This document shows positions 1-8,128 of a stretch of 64,000 bases of DNA, one piece after another; the first letter of the stretch is position 1; every line of letters begins with the position of its first letter. The notes under the pieces were generated by a model. The model saw nothing but the letters and a program-made list of their open reading frames with translations, did not search any database and had not been told where the DNA came from. Made by a program: the position numbers and the translations under genes. This DNA comes from Flavobacterium chryseum. GTDB lineage: Bacteria; Bacteroidota; Bacteroidia; Flavobacteriales; Flavobacteriaceae. The stretch lies in NCBI RefSeq assembly GCF_004362015.1, contig NZ_SNWW01000007.1, positions 124,001 through 188,000 of the forward strand, given 5' to 3'.

Positions 1-1093
1 TTTCGTTATTTACTAAAAATCCGTTAACATTGTTCTCAATAAGTTCATTTACCCCTGAACAAGTTTGAAAACCAATACTAGGCAATCCAACAGACATCGC
101 TTCAGTCAAAGCTAAAGGAAATCCCTCATACTTACTTGGAAAAATAAAAACATCTGATTCTTTCATTTTATCAATAGGTTTTTTGGTAAACCCATTAAAA
201 AACACTCTGTCTTCAAGTTTTAATTGTTTTACTTGATTTTGCAATGCTTCTAAATCATCACCAATTCCCCAAAAATGCAAATCCCAAGTTGGATATTTAT
301 CTACTATTTTAGAAAACACTCTAATAGCGACATCTTGCTGTTTACAACTTGTAACCAGAGAAGCAACATTTAAAATTTTAAACCTTTCTTTTTCTTTATA
401 ATGATTAACAATTTCTGAATCATCAATCTGAAATACAGGATTTGGAATAGTGTAAGATTTTCCTTTAAAAGTATTAGGCAAATAGTTTTTATAACTATCG
501 AATAATACTTGTATTGCACTTAAGTTTTTATAAGAATCCCTTAGGAGTTCTATATCTATTTTAGAACGATACCATAATATATCTGAATAATCATAATCTG
601 GTCGTCCGTTTACCGAATTTATTATTGGAATATTATATTCATTCTCAAATGTTATCTCTAACAACGAATTAATTGTCATCGTGATTATTAAATTCGGATT
701 AGATTTTACAATATAATCTTTCCATGCCTGAGAACGCTGGTGTAAATTAAATTTATTAAATTCATCAATACCGTTCATCTTCTTCAAAAAGTTCTTATTA
801 TAGACCTTATAATATTTTTTTTGAATTTTATAATAGATCCACAAAAAAGGATTTTTGCCTCTGTAGTTATATAATTCTAATAGTTTTTTTTGAGGAACAT
901 TTTTATCAAAAATATTAGTGATTTTTACTTTTTCATCTAACTGAAACATAGGATTTCCACCACTTTCCTGATTAGTCGCAATTTCTACTTCAAAATTATT
1001 TTTACTTAAAATATTAGATAGAAAACAGCATATTTTTTCTGTTCCGCCAGTGCCATTTAAAAACCCGGAGTGTTGTATTATAACTATTTTCAT
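1..1093 (-). CDS. Glycosyltransferase family 4 (partial, C-terminus outside window)
   Basis: The reading frame starts at 1093 and runs off the left edge of the window, so the C-terminal end is missing. The product begins MKIVIIQHSGFLNGTGGTEK, a GT-B N-terminal Rossmann strand with a glycine-rich loop. Near the cut end it carries the GT4 donor-binding signature EGFPLALTEAM, with the two glutamates spaced as in the family E-x7-E motif. It should transfer a sugar from an activated nucleotide donor during surface-polysaccharide synthesis at the inner face of the membrane. Its ATG overlaps the stop of the upstream glycosyltransferase as ATGA, so the two are probably translationally coupled. The substrate cannot be told. 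Confidence 0.9.
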   Translation of the reverse strand, partial: MKIVIIQHSGFLNGTGGTEKICCFLSNILSKNNFEVEIATNQESGGNPMFQLDEKVKITNIFDKNVPQKKLLELYNYRGKNPFLWIYYKIQKKYYKVYNKNFLKKMNGIDEFNKFNLHQRSQAWKDYIVKSNPNLIITMTINSLLEITFENEYNIPIINSVNGRPDYDYSDILWYRSKIDIELLRDSYKNLSAIQVLFDSYKNYLPNTFKGKSYTIPNPVFQIDDSEIVNHYKEKERFKILNVASLVTSCKQQDVAIRVFSKIVDKYPTWDLHFWGIGDDLEALQNQVKQLKLEDRVFFNGFTKKPIDKMKESDVFIFPSKYEGFPLALTEAMSVGLPSIGFQTCSGVNELIENNVNGFLVNNE

Positions 1094-2115
1094 CTATAAA
1101 TGCTTAATCTTAATTCTTTACGTACTTTTTTTCTAATTTTTGAAATTGGCATAAATTTAATTAAAAACAGTTTTATCTTGTATTTAAGTTTTAGTCCTTG
1201 ATAATATTTGTCAAATTCTGAATAACCCTTAGAATCAATAAAAAATAAAAAATAATTACTCAATTTCTTCTTATCCTCATCTTTCAAAAAAGGCAATACT
1301 TTTTTTTGCATAAACTCCTTTATCAATTCATGTAAATGTGCCTTTTGATTTTCATTTAATGACATAGAAAGATATCTCAATTGGAAAGGCTCATGTTCTA
1401 TAAAAAGTGCTAAATGCAGAGCTTGAGATTCAAACAAATTATAATTTTTATAAAAATTTCCCAGAATTTCAAACCAGCTAGGAATTTGAGCTAATACTTT
1501 TTCTACGTTATTATTACTTATTTTGTGATTTTGGTCCTCATGATGCCTATAATTATATATCCCATGAGGATTCTCCCCTATGTTTTTTGTTAAAGCCAAT
1601 AGCTGATGAGAGAACAATCCATCCTCACAAGGCTGAATATTTTCCGGAAACCTAATATCTGAATGTTTTTTCAAAAAATCATGTCTTAAAAATTGCCCCC
1701 AGGTTGGCAATGCAAAAACATTTGGTAAACGCTGACAGCAATATTCTCCAACAACAACAATGTCAAAATTTTGCTTTTTAGCAACATTATAAGAAGAATT
1801 TAGAAAATTGGAATCAATGGTATCATCAGAATCCATAAAAAAAACATATTCTCCATTTGCTATCTTTAAACCATTGTTTCTTGCAATTGAAACTCCCGAA
1901 TTGTTTTGATTTACTAATTTTATCCTTGAATCCTTTTGTAAATATTGCTCACAAATTATTAATGAACTATCTATTGATCCATCATTGACTAAAATAATTT
2001 CAATATTACTTAAACTCTGATTTAAAATACTTTCTATAGTTTCAGAAATATATCTCTCTGCATTATAAACTGGAACAATAACTGAAACTAAAATATCAAT
2101 GGTGGAAATTCTCAT
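1090..2115 (-). CDS. Glycosyltransferase family 2
   Basis: The 341-residue product opens with a classic GT-A fold: VSVIVPVYNAERYI at about residues 10-23, the NDGSIDSS nucleotide-binding segment near 44-51, and the metal-binding DxD as MDSDD near residue 95. These are standard for GT2 enzymes that add sugars to polysaccharide or O-antigen precursors. The C-terminal third is lysine-rich and lacks an obvious membrane segment. It lies directly upstream of the GT4 gene with a 4-base ATGA overlap, so both look like the distal end of a polysaccharide operon on the minus strand. A TATATTTG box lies 19 bases upstream of the ATG. The specific sugar is unknown. Confidence 0.9.
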   Translation of the reverse strand: MRISTIDILVSVIVPVYNAERYISETIESILNQSLSNIEIILVNDGSIDSSLIICEQYLQKDSRIKLVNQNNSGVSIARNNGLKIANGEYVFFMDSDDTIDSNFLNSSYNVAKKQNFDIVVVGEYCCQRLPNVFALPTWGQFLRHDFLKKHSDIRFPENIQPCEDGLFSHQLLALTKNIGENPHGIYNYRHHEDQNHKISNNNVEKVLAQIPSWFEILGNFYKNYNLFESQALHLALFIEHEPFQLRYLSMSLNENQKAHLHELIKEFMQKKVLPFLKDEDKKKLSNYFLFFIDSKGYSEFDKYYQGLKLKYKIKLFLIKFMPISKIRKKVRKELRLSIYR

Positions 2116-2134
2116 TTAAACTATAATTAGCCAC

Positions 2135-2142
2135 CAAATATA
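2135..2142 (-). promoter_or_regulatory. Candidate -7 box for the GT2 gene
   Basis: TATATTTG matches the Bacteroidota TAnnTTTG element and ends 19 bases before the GT2 start codon. No well-spaced TTG -33 element is visible, so the assignment rests on the -7 box alone. Confidence 0.45.
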
Positions 2143-2261
2143 GGAAAAAGCAATTAATTCTTTTGAATCAACAAATCTAAGCAGAATTAGAATCTTAAAC
2201 TTAAATTAAATACTTTTACAGCTTAATTCACATGAATCTTTTTAGATTTAAATTAATACAA

Positions 2262-2822
2262 ATGAACGAAGAAATACACAACGCCTACGAAATCATTAAA
2301 GAAGGTGGAATCATTCTGTACCCAACCGACACTGTGTGGGGAATTGGCTGCGACGCTACAAATACCGAAGCTGTTGCTAAAATATACAAACTTAAACAAC
2401 GTGCGGAAACCCAAAGTATGATTGTTTTGATGAATGGCGAAAAAATGATGTACAATGTATTTAAAAACATTCCTGAAGTTGCGTGGCAAATTTTAGATTT
2501 ATCTGAAAAACCAACAACATTAATTCTGGATGAACCCAGAAATGTTGCTAAAAACATCATTGCAGCTGATAATTCGCTTGCAGTTCGAATTGTAAAAGAG
2601 CCTTTTTGCTTTAAATTATTAGAGCGAATGAAAAAGCCTTTGGTTTCAACATCAGCTAATATTTCCGGACAGCCCACTCCTATTGGTTTCAAAGATATTA
2701 ATCCTGAAATCATCAAAGGTGTTGATTATGTAGTAAAATTAAATCAGGACAAAATTGCCGGAAAACCATCAACAATCATCAAACTGACAAATGATTCTCA
2801 GGTAAAAGTGATACGTAAATAA
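2262..2822 (+). CDS. tsaC: L-threonylcarbamoyladenylate synthase (Sua5/YciO/YrdC)
   Basis: The enzyme makes threonylcarbamoyl-AMP from threonine, bicarbonate and ATP, the first step of the t6A37 tRNA modification in the cytoplasm. Visible motifs are YPTDTVWGIGCDA at residues 20-32, the conserved KLKQR at 43-47, and STSANISG at 129-136, all typical of the YrdC domain. I chose the ATG at 2262 (MNEEIHNAY) because the domain starts there. An upstream in-frame ATG at 2232 would add ten atypical residues. At 186 residues it is the short single-domain form without the C-terminal Sua5 domain. It stands alone on the plus strand, convergent with the cysteine desulfurase. Confidence 0.93.
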   Translation: MNEEIHNAYEIIKEGGIILYPTDTVWGIGCDATNTEAVAKIYKLKQRAETQSMIVLMNGEKMMYNVFKNIPEVAWQILDLSEKPTTLILDEPRNVAKNIIAADNSLAVRIVKEPFCFKLLERMKKPLVSTSANISGQPTPIGFKDINPEIIKGVDYVVKLNQDKIAGKPSTIIKLTNDSQVKVIRK

Positions 2823-2855
2823 TTGTTAATTATTAATGGTTAATTGTTAATGATT
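2823..2855. repeat. AATTGTTAA-type short-period tract
   Basis: Directly after the tsaC stop, the words TTGTTAA, TTATTAA, TGGTTAA and TTGTTAA follow each other with a 7-base step. This is a close cousin of the 8-base-word tracts found elsewhere in the window. Confidence 0.5.
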
Positions 2856-2860
2856 TTAGA

Positions 2861-2891
2861 TTGCTGATTTTAGATTATTTAAAATCAGCAA
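2861..2891. other. 12-bp perfect hairpin in convergent gap
   Basis: TTGCTGATTTTA at 2861-2872 is the exact reverse complement of 2880-2891, with a 7-base loop. It sits between two convergent genes. No clear T-tract follows on the plus strand, so it may be an imperfect terminator or an RNA-stabilising stem. Confidence 0.5.
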
Positions 2892-2900
2892 GAAAAAAAT

Positions 2901-2972
2901 CTTAGTAACTTAGCAACTCAGAGTCTTAGAATCTTTAAAAAAACCTTTGTCACTCTGAACCTTTGAACCTTA
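2901..2972. repeat. 8-base-word tract (CTTAGNNN then ACCTTTGN)
   Basis: The words CTTAGTAA, CTTAGCAA, CTCAGAGT, CTTAGAAT run in an exact 8-base step. After an A-run come ACCTTTGT, CACTCTGA, ACCTTTGA, ACCT. The right end reaches the stop codon of the minus-strand cysteine desulfurase at 2970-2972. Confidence 0.75.
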
Positions 2973-4094
2973 AATACTTTTCAAACTCTCAATCAACCAA
3001 TCAATATCTTCTTTAGTATTGTAATGACTAAATGAAATTCGGAGATTGGGTAATTTTAAATCAGCTTCCGAAAGCATTTCTTTTAAGACATGAGAAGGTT
3101 TTATGCTTCCTGACTGGCATGCGCTTCCTCTTGAAACTGCAATACCTTTCATATCCAAACTAAACAGTAACATCGAAGTTTTATCTTCTGAAAAAGGTAA
3201 AATAATATTGATAATATTGTAAAAATCTTCTCTTTTTCCGTTGAATCTAAAACCCTGAAAATGAATTTCTAATTGATTAATAAGATATGTTTTTAAGTCA
3301 TAAATATACTTTCTTTCTTCCTCTAACTTCTCATAGGAAATAGTCAGTGCTTTTGCCATTCCTGCAATTTGGTGTACAGCTTCAGTTCCTGCACGAAGTC
3401 CTTTTTCTTGTTCACCTCCAAAAATCAAAGGCTGTAAACCAGAATTTTTGCGAACAAAGGCAAAACCAACACCTTTTGGGCCATGAAATTTGTGTGCACT
3501 GGCTACAATAAAATCAACTGGAGTTTTTTGAAGATCAATCTCAGTTTTCCCAACAGACTGAACTGTATCGGAGTGAAATAAGGCACTATATTGTTTACAG
3601 ATAATACCAACTCTGTCAATATCTAAAATAGTTCCCGTTTCGTTGTTTACATGCATTAAACTCACTATCGTTTTTTTATCTTCCGACAAAAGATTCGATA
3701 AATGCGTTAAATCGATACTTCCGTCATGATTTACGGTTACATAATCAACCTGAATACCAAACTCAGCTTCTAATACCAAAACGCTGTGCAAAACGGCATG
3801 ATGTTCTATTTTAGTTGTAATAATTCGTTCTACTTTTAAGTTTTTAACTGCAGAGCGAAGAATCCAGTTATCAGCTTCGGTGCCTCCGGAAGTAAAAATA
3901 ATTTCCTGTGCAGAACAGTTTAAATGTTTCGCAATACTTTTTCTGGAAAGTTCTAAAATCGTTTTGCCATTTCGACCAAAACTATGCGTAGAAGACGGGT
4001 TACCAAAATCTTCAGTCATTACTTTTGTCATTTCCTGAACAACTTCAGGTCGCATGGCTGTAGTTGAGGCGTTATCGAGGTATACTTTTTTCAT
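2970..4094 (-). CDS. Cysteine desulfurase (NifS/IscS family)
   Basis: This PLP enzyme takes sulfur from L-cysteine as a persulfide for Fe-S clusters or thio-cofactors. From the ATG at 4094 (MKKVYLDNAST) the product is 374 residues. The family landmarks are DNASTT at 7-12, the PLP-stacking His in EHHA near 99, the Schiff-base Lys202 in SAHKFHGPKG and the catalytic Cys326 in SRGSACQSGS. A longer in-frame extension to 4139 lacks homology-like sequence and was rejected. It lies tail-to-tail with tsaC, with no scaffold (IscU/SufU) gene beside it, so it may be a general or tRNA-thiolation desulfurase. The stop codon abuts an 8-base-word tract. Confidence 0.92.
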   Translation of the reverse strand: MKKVYLDNASTTAMRPEVVQEMTKVMTEDFGNPSSTHSFGRNGKTILELSRKSIAKHLNCSAQEIIFTSGGTEADNWILRSAVKNLKVERIITTKIEHHAVLHSVLVLEAEFGIQVDYVTVNHDGSIDLTHLSNLLSEDKKTIVSLMHVNNETGTILDIDRVGIICKQYSALFHSDTVQSVGKTEIDLQKTPVDFIVASAHKFHGPKGVGFAFVRKNSGLQPLIFGGEQEKGLRAGTEAVHQIAGMAKALTISYEKLEEERKYIYDLKTYLINQLEIHFQGFRFNGKREDFYNIINIILPFSEDKTSMLLFSLDMKGIAVSRGSACQSGSIKPSHVLKEMLSEADLKLPNLRISFSHYNTKEDIDWLIESLKSI

Positions 4095-4155
4095 CACGAC
4101 AAAGTTAAGAAATATCAATTGTGAATTCTTAAATATCATTTGCGAAATTTTTCAC

Positions 4156-4163
4156 TATTTTTG
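4156..4163 (+). promoter_or_regulatory. -7 box before the two-domain lipoprotein gene
   Basis: TATTTTTG fits TAnnTTTG and ends 14 bases before the ATG at 4178, implying a very short leader. The gap to the divergent cysteine desulfurase start is only about 80 bases. Confidence 0.5.
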
Positions 4164-4177
4164 ACCCAAATAAAATT

Positions 4178-5164
4178 ATGATGAGAAAATATGCAAGCTT
4201 ACTGTTATTCGCGCTTTTACTAAACGGTTGCGATGACGGAGATATAACTGTTGACCAAATAGATTTTGAAACTGTTGAAGCAAAAAATTGTACTGCTGAA
4301 AATCTTTTAGTTTACAAACTTAAAGCCCAGGAATCATTATTATTACAAGTCCCTGAAAATACTTTTACAGAAGATGCAACATTAGATGGCGCGCCTGAGG
4401 AATACAATATTGACAATTCGAGTTACCGATTAGTTTACAGAAGTTATGATGGAACAATTGCAGGAACAGATATATGCAGTTTAATTCCGCCCGCATCTCC
4501 CAAAGTTATTGATGAATGGTACGCTAAATCAGGAGTAATGCAAATTACAACCACTCCAATTGTTACACAAAATACTACTACTAACAGTACCACAATTACC
4601 GGATACAATCATAACATTAACATTATAAATGTTACTTATGCGGTTAAAGGTGTTGATGTAACAGTACCTGAAATAAAATTTGGTGATTTTGCAACAACAA
4701 TAGCAAATCAGTTAGATTTAGCTTTTGATGATACAGCAGCCCAATGTCCAGCGACAGGACAAATCTATAATTTTATTGTTTCGGGAGCATCCATGACAAT
4801 TGATGCTGTAGATGCTAATTTAATTCAAAATAGTGTTACACCTCTTAATCAGCCAAGAACAGCTGTCATAAGTTCTACAGCGAATAAACTTTTATACCGC
4901 GTTTATAACAGCACTTTAAGTCAGGATTATTTCTGTAAAACTACCACTCCATCTGCACCAACATTAAGAGAAACATGGGCAGGAGTTGATGGTGTTGCTA
5001 ATGTAAGCGGCTATATAGAAGTGACTACAACAACCGGTGGAACAAACGTATTTAATCATACTGTTGTTCTTAAAAATGTAAGCCTCATAAAAGGAAATAG
5101 TAAGTTTAAATTAGGAGATAGTTTTACACTTGGAACATTCTCTACAGTCGCAACTACACCTTAA
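4178..5164 (+). CDS. Putative lipoprotein with an internal two-fold repeat
   Basis: The product (328 residues) has a type II signal peptide ending in the lipobox LLNGC at Cys18, so it should be an envelope lipoprotein. I do not recognise a named family. The mature part contains two similar halves, about residues 35-172 and 187-323. Each has a Cys near the start, an (R/K)L(V/L)YR(S/V)Y segment, a second Cys (100 and 253), a PSxPxxxxxW stretch and a Thr-rich strand. The content is mostly beta-strand with many Thr and Asn and no charged catalytic cluster. A structural or ligand-binding surface role is plausible but unproven. ATGs at 4178 and 4181 are both possible starts. Confidence 0.8.
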   Translation: MMRKYASLLLFALLLNGCDDGDITVDQIDFETVEAKNCTAENLLVYKLKAQESLLLQVPENTFTEDATLDGAPEEYNIDNSSYRLVYRSYDGTIAGTDICSLIPPASPKVIDEWYAKSGVMQITTTPIVTQNTTTNSTTITGYNHNINIINVTYAVKGVDVTVPEIKFGDFATTIANQLDLAFDDTAAQCPATGQIYNFIVSGASMTIDAVDANLIQNSVTPLNQPRTAVISSTANKLLYRVYNSTLSQDYFCKTTTPSAPTLRETWAGVDGVANVSGYIEVTTTTGGTNVFNHTVVLKNVSLIKGNSKFKLGDSFTLGTFSTVATTP

Positions 5165-5209
5165 TTAATACATCTAATTTTAAAAAATATTAAAATTTAT
5201 TTTTCTTAC

Positions 5210-5273
5210 AAAAAACGTCCATTTTTCAAACCTAATTTCACTATAAATTAGAAAGAAAAACGGACGTTTTTTT
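5210..5273. terminator. Long bidirectional intrinsic terminator
   Basis: AAAAAACGTCC at 5210-5220 pairs with GGACGTTTTTT at 5262-5272. The stem continues inward almost perfectly and is capped by CTAATTT/AAATTAG. A- and T-runs on both sides suit the convergent genes at 4178-5164 and 5312-5863. Confidence 0.85.
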
Positions 5274-5311
5274 ATGCCTTTTTTTGAGCTTTTATAACCT
5301 CAAATAGTTAG

Positions 5312-5863
5312 TTATTTATTGTTTTGTCTAAAATAAACTTCAGTTGCACCTAAGCCATATTTTTGATAATTGGCATCCTGAAAATCTATTCCGTCATATC
5401 GGCCTAATAAAAAATCAAGTTCCGCTTTTAGAATTCCTTCGCCAACTCCGTGAATAAAAACGATTTTCGGAATTCGGTTTCTGATGGCAAATTCAATGTG
5501 TCTTTTTGCTGTTTCAGTTTGCAAAGTCAGGATGTCATAGTTAGACATTCCGCGTTTATTCGGAACCAGTTTTTCAATGTGTAAATCAAATTCTGGAGCA
5601 GCAATTTCACGCTTATCTTTCTTTTCTTTTACAAAACTTCTTGCTTTTGGCTCCGTTTTTTCTTTTGAAATTTCATCTATATCTATTCTTTTAATAGAAT
5701 TCATTAAATTACTGGAATCTTGTATTTTAAGTAACTCGTTGACAAAAAATGTCATCACAAAACCATCTTCAGTTTCAATCAAAACTTCATTGTTTTTAAC
5801 TGAAATTACTGTTCCGTTTATAGCCTCGTCTAAAACCGAAACCTTATCTCCTTTATTCAGCAT
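5312..5863 (-). CDS. Smr-domain protein (DUF2027-like N-terminus)
   Basis: From the ATG at 5863 (MLNKGDKVSVLDEAINGTV) the product has 183 residues. An N-terminal small beta-barrel-like region (about 1-50) is followed by a charged linker. A C-terminal Smr domain carries the FDLHIEKL element and the HGVGEGILK nucleic-acid-binding loop. Smr domains bind or nick nucleic acids in MutS2-related proteins, so an RNA or DNA role is likely but the substrate is unknown. The start lies inside the end of the upstream small membrane-protein gene (11-base overlap), implying coupled translation. A start at 5905 would add a basic, unconserved extension and was rejected. Confidence 0.85.
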   Translation of the reverse strand: MLNKGDKVSVLDEAINGTVISVKNNEVLIETEDGFVMTFFVNELLKIQDSSNLMNSIKRIDIDEISKEKTEPKARSFVKEKKDKREIAAPEFDLHIEKLVPNKRGMSNYDILTLQTETAKRHIEFAIRNRIPKIVFIHGVGEGILKAELDFLLGRYDGIDFQDANYQKYGLGATEVYFRQNNK

Positions 5864-6038
5864 CCTGTTCTTCTTTTTCCTGATTTTTACTTGGCGTTTT
5901 TGCACTCAGCTGCATCATTCCATACATGAAAACTGCAATCGCAATAATCATAATATAGATATTTTTTTCTGCTGAAACCTGCTGATATAATGCAACTGAA
6001 ATAGCAACAATCATTATTAAAATTTTAAAAGTTTTCAT
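5853..6038 (-). CDS. Small two-helix membrane protein
   Basis: The 61-residue product has two hydrophobic helices (about residues 5-22 and 27-45) separated by a short polar turn, then an acidic, lysine-rich tail. No family was recognised. It precedes the Smr gene on the same strand and overlaps it by 11 bases, which supports a real two-gene operon. A role at the inner membrane is the most that can be said. Confidence 0.7.
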   Translation of the reverse strand: MKTFKILIMIVAISVALYQQVSAEKNIYIMIIAIAVFMYGMMQLSAKTPSKNQEKEEQDAE

Positions 6039-6148
6039 TTTTTAAAGTATAAGAATTCAAAAGTAAGAAACTTTAAAATAGGAGTTCTTACCTCTTGAAA
6101 TGTTATCGGATATTTTTTCGTAAAATTGTAAAAAATAAAGTGTTGACT

Positions 6149-6427
6149 TTGGAGAAATATATGCTTCCCTGTTTGTTCAAAACGCTGTTCGGAATTGAGT
6201 GTCTGGGCTGTGGTTTTCAACGCGCATTATTCTTACTTTTTCAAGGCGATTTTTTTGCCGCTTTTAAGATGTATCCTGCTCTTTATTCTACCCTTTTATT
6301 TTTAGGATTTGGTGCTTTTTATCTTTTAAATAAATCGCAAAATCATCAAAAAACACTTTGGATTTTAGCTGCCATAAATGGATTATTTATGGTTGTTGGA
6401 TATTACTTCAAACACTTTTATTTTTGA
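6149..6427 (+). CDS. DUF2752 small membrane protein
   Basis: The product contains the DUF2752 hallmark CLGCGFQRA preceded by LPCLFKTLFGIE, then two hydrophobic helices and a short basic tail. The family is membrane-bound with a conserved CxGCG motif and unknown function. No ATG exists before 6161. A TTG at 6149 gives the sequence MEKYMLPC, which I prefer because related proteins begin a few residues before MLPC. The ATG at 6161 is the alternative. It stands alone on the plus strand, divergent from the 5853-6038 gene and convergent with the broken DUF1003 gene. Confidence 0.75.
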   Translation: MEKYMLPCLFKTLFGIECLGCGFQRALFLLFQGDFFAAFKMYPALYSTLLFLGFGAFYLLNKSQNHQKTLWILAAINGLFMVVGYYFKHFYF

Positions 6428-6441
6428 TTTTTTTGTCCGAA

Positions 6442-7143
6442 TTATTTCTTAATCTGATTTAGAATATCGTTCATCATTTCGATTTGAACTTTCTGAATTT
6501 CTATTAATTCTTGTTGCTGGTGCATAATCAAATGATCAATTTTATCGTGAATCATTCTGATTTCTAATTCTGATTTCAGGTTAATCATATAATCTTTTTT
6601 GGCACGCGTTCGGTCTTTTTCTTCCTGACGATTTTGGCTCATCATAATTACCGGAGCCTGCAATGCCGCAATACAGGATAAAATTAAATTCAATAAAATA
6701 AATGGGTACGGATCAAATCCCTTATTGACCAAAATGTAAACATTTGAAGCAATCCAAACAACAATAAAAAGTAAAAATGAAATAATAAACGTCCAGCTTC
6801 CGCCAAAATCAGCTACTTTATCAGCTATTTTTTAACCAAAACTTCTCGTTTCTTCTTCATCTTCAACAATACTAACAATTGATTTATCTTCCTTTAAAGA
6901 TTCAAGAACACTTTTTTCAAGATCTGAAAGCGCTCCAATTTCAGTAGATAAATAGTTGGAAACATATTTTTGGCGATATGAATTTAGCTCTTTTACGCCA
7001 ATAAAATCGTCATCGCAAAAAGAAGGATGATCTTTTATAATAAGTCCGAGAATTGGATCGTGAATAGATTTTCCTGAAACTTTTTCTTTTGCAGGAAAAG
7101 ACAGGTTAGAAATAGAACTTTTAAAAGTCGGATCATTTTTCAT
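6442..7143 (-). pseudogene. DUF1003 membrane protein, interrupted by an in-frame TAA
   Basis: Two fragments in the same frame reconstruct one DUF1003 protein. The N-terminal part (7143 down to 6835, 103 residues, MKNDPTFKSSI to EETRSFG) ends at a TAA at 6832-6834. The frame then continues without any shift through KIADKVADFGGSWTFII, two membrane segments including FDPYPFILLNLILSC, APVIMMSQNRQ and a C-terminal coiled coil to 6442. Intact family members, as I recall them, have a Gln (CAA or CAG) at the stop position, so one C-to-T change explains the break. Both halves look otherwise conserved, pointing to a recent lesion, a strain polymorphism or a sequencing error. The C-terminal half could only restart at a TTG near 6732. 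Confidence 0.85.
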
Positions 7144-7336
7144 TTTCAATTTGTTTTACAGGCGAATTTACGCATTTAACTTCTTAAGAATCATATAAAT
7201 TATTGTGCTCATAAATTCTTTTTTTTATCACAAATACAATCTTCAAAACAAAATTTCTTTAACGAATTCGTGCCTTTATTTACAAAAAAGACCTTACTTT
7301 TAGCGTTTCAAATTTATCCATTCAATTATTCTAATT

Positions 7337-8128
7337 GTGTCAAAAAATCTCATCATACAAAATATAAAAGCTTTAAAAAGCCATTCAAATATAAATTACG
7401 GGATCAAAACTAAAACAGAAGATTTTACCGAAAAGCTTTTCTATACCCTTTTTGATTCTAATGCAGCTTTGGATGAAAGCATTGCTGAACTCGAAATATG
7501 CTTTAAAGAAATTGCTGTTATGGCCTGCAAAAAGCCAGATAATTTATGCGGATCGATGTGGGATCGGTTTCTTGAAAAACTGCCTGGTGTTTTAGAAAAG
7601 CTAAATCAGGATGCAGCATATATTCTGGAAAATGATCCGGCATCAAACAGTCTCGATGAAGTTTATTTGGGATACCCGGGATTTTATGCCATTGCCATTT
7701 ACAGATTAAGCCACGAATTATATCTTCTTGATTTGCTGTTATTTTCGAGATTGATGAGCGAATATGCACACAGAATTACCGGAACCGATATTCATGCCGG
7801 AGCTCAAATTGCTTCTCCGTTTTTTATTGATCACGCTACCGGAATTGTTATTGGGGAAACTACCGTGATCGAAAAACATGTGAAAATTTATCAGGGAGTA
7901 ACGCTTGGTGCTTTGAGTGTGAGCAAAGAAATGAAAAACGCAAAACGTCATCCTACGGTCGAAAAAAATGTTTGTATTTATGCCAATGCCACTATTTTGG
8001 GAGGACAAACCATTATTGGCAAAAACAGCATTATTGGCGGAAATGCATGGGTGACCAAATCTATTCCCGAAGGTTCTATTGTTATCAACACCACAACAAC
8101 TGAAGTTAAAATTAAAGAAATAAAATAA
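7337..8128 (+). CDS. cysE: Serine O-acetyltransferase
   Basis: The enzyme acetylates L-serine with acetyl-CoA to O-acetylserine, the committed step of cysteine synthesis in the cytoplasm. The 263-residue product has an alpha-helical N-terminal domain and a left-handed beta-helix of hexapeptide repeats from about residue 150. It carries the family residues Asp151 and His153 (DIHAGAQI) and His166 (IDHATGIVIGE). Translation appears to start at a GTG, since no suitable ATG lies upstream of conserved sequence. The stop overlaps the cysM ATG as TAATG, so both genes form a tight operon for serine to cysteine conversion. Confidence 0.93.
   Translation: MSKNLIIQNIKALKSHSNINYGIKTKTEDFTEKLFYTLFDSNAALDESIAELEICFKEIAVMACKKPDNLCGSMWDRFLEKLPGVLEKLNQDAAYILENDPASNSLDEVYLGYPGFYAIAIYRLSHELYLLDLLLFSRLMSEYAHRITGTDIHAGAQIASPFFIDHATGIVIGETTVIEKHVKIYQGVTLGALSVSKEMKNAKRHPTVEKNVCIYANATILGGQTIIGKNSIIGGNAWVTKSIPEGSIVINTTTTEVKIKEIK

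Noticed and set aside
6035..6220. A 61-codon frame on the minus strand opposite the DUF2752 gene.
   Set aside because: It has no recognisable motif, overlaps the start of the coherent DUF2752 gene and begins upstream of a better supported gene pair. I treat it as an antisense shadow.
6832..6834. Programmed read-through or selenocysteine at the DUF1003 stop.
   Set aside because: The codon is TAA, not TGA, and no recoding signal such as a SECIS-like hairpin was visible, so a simple nonsense change is more likely.
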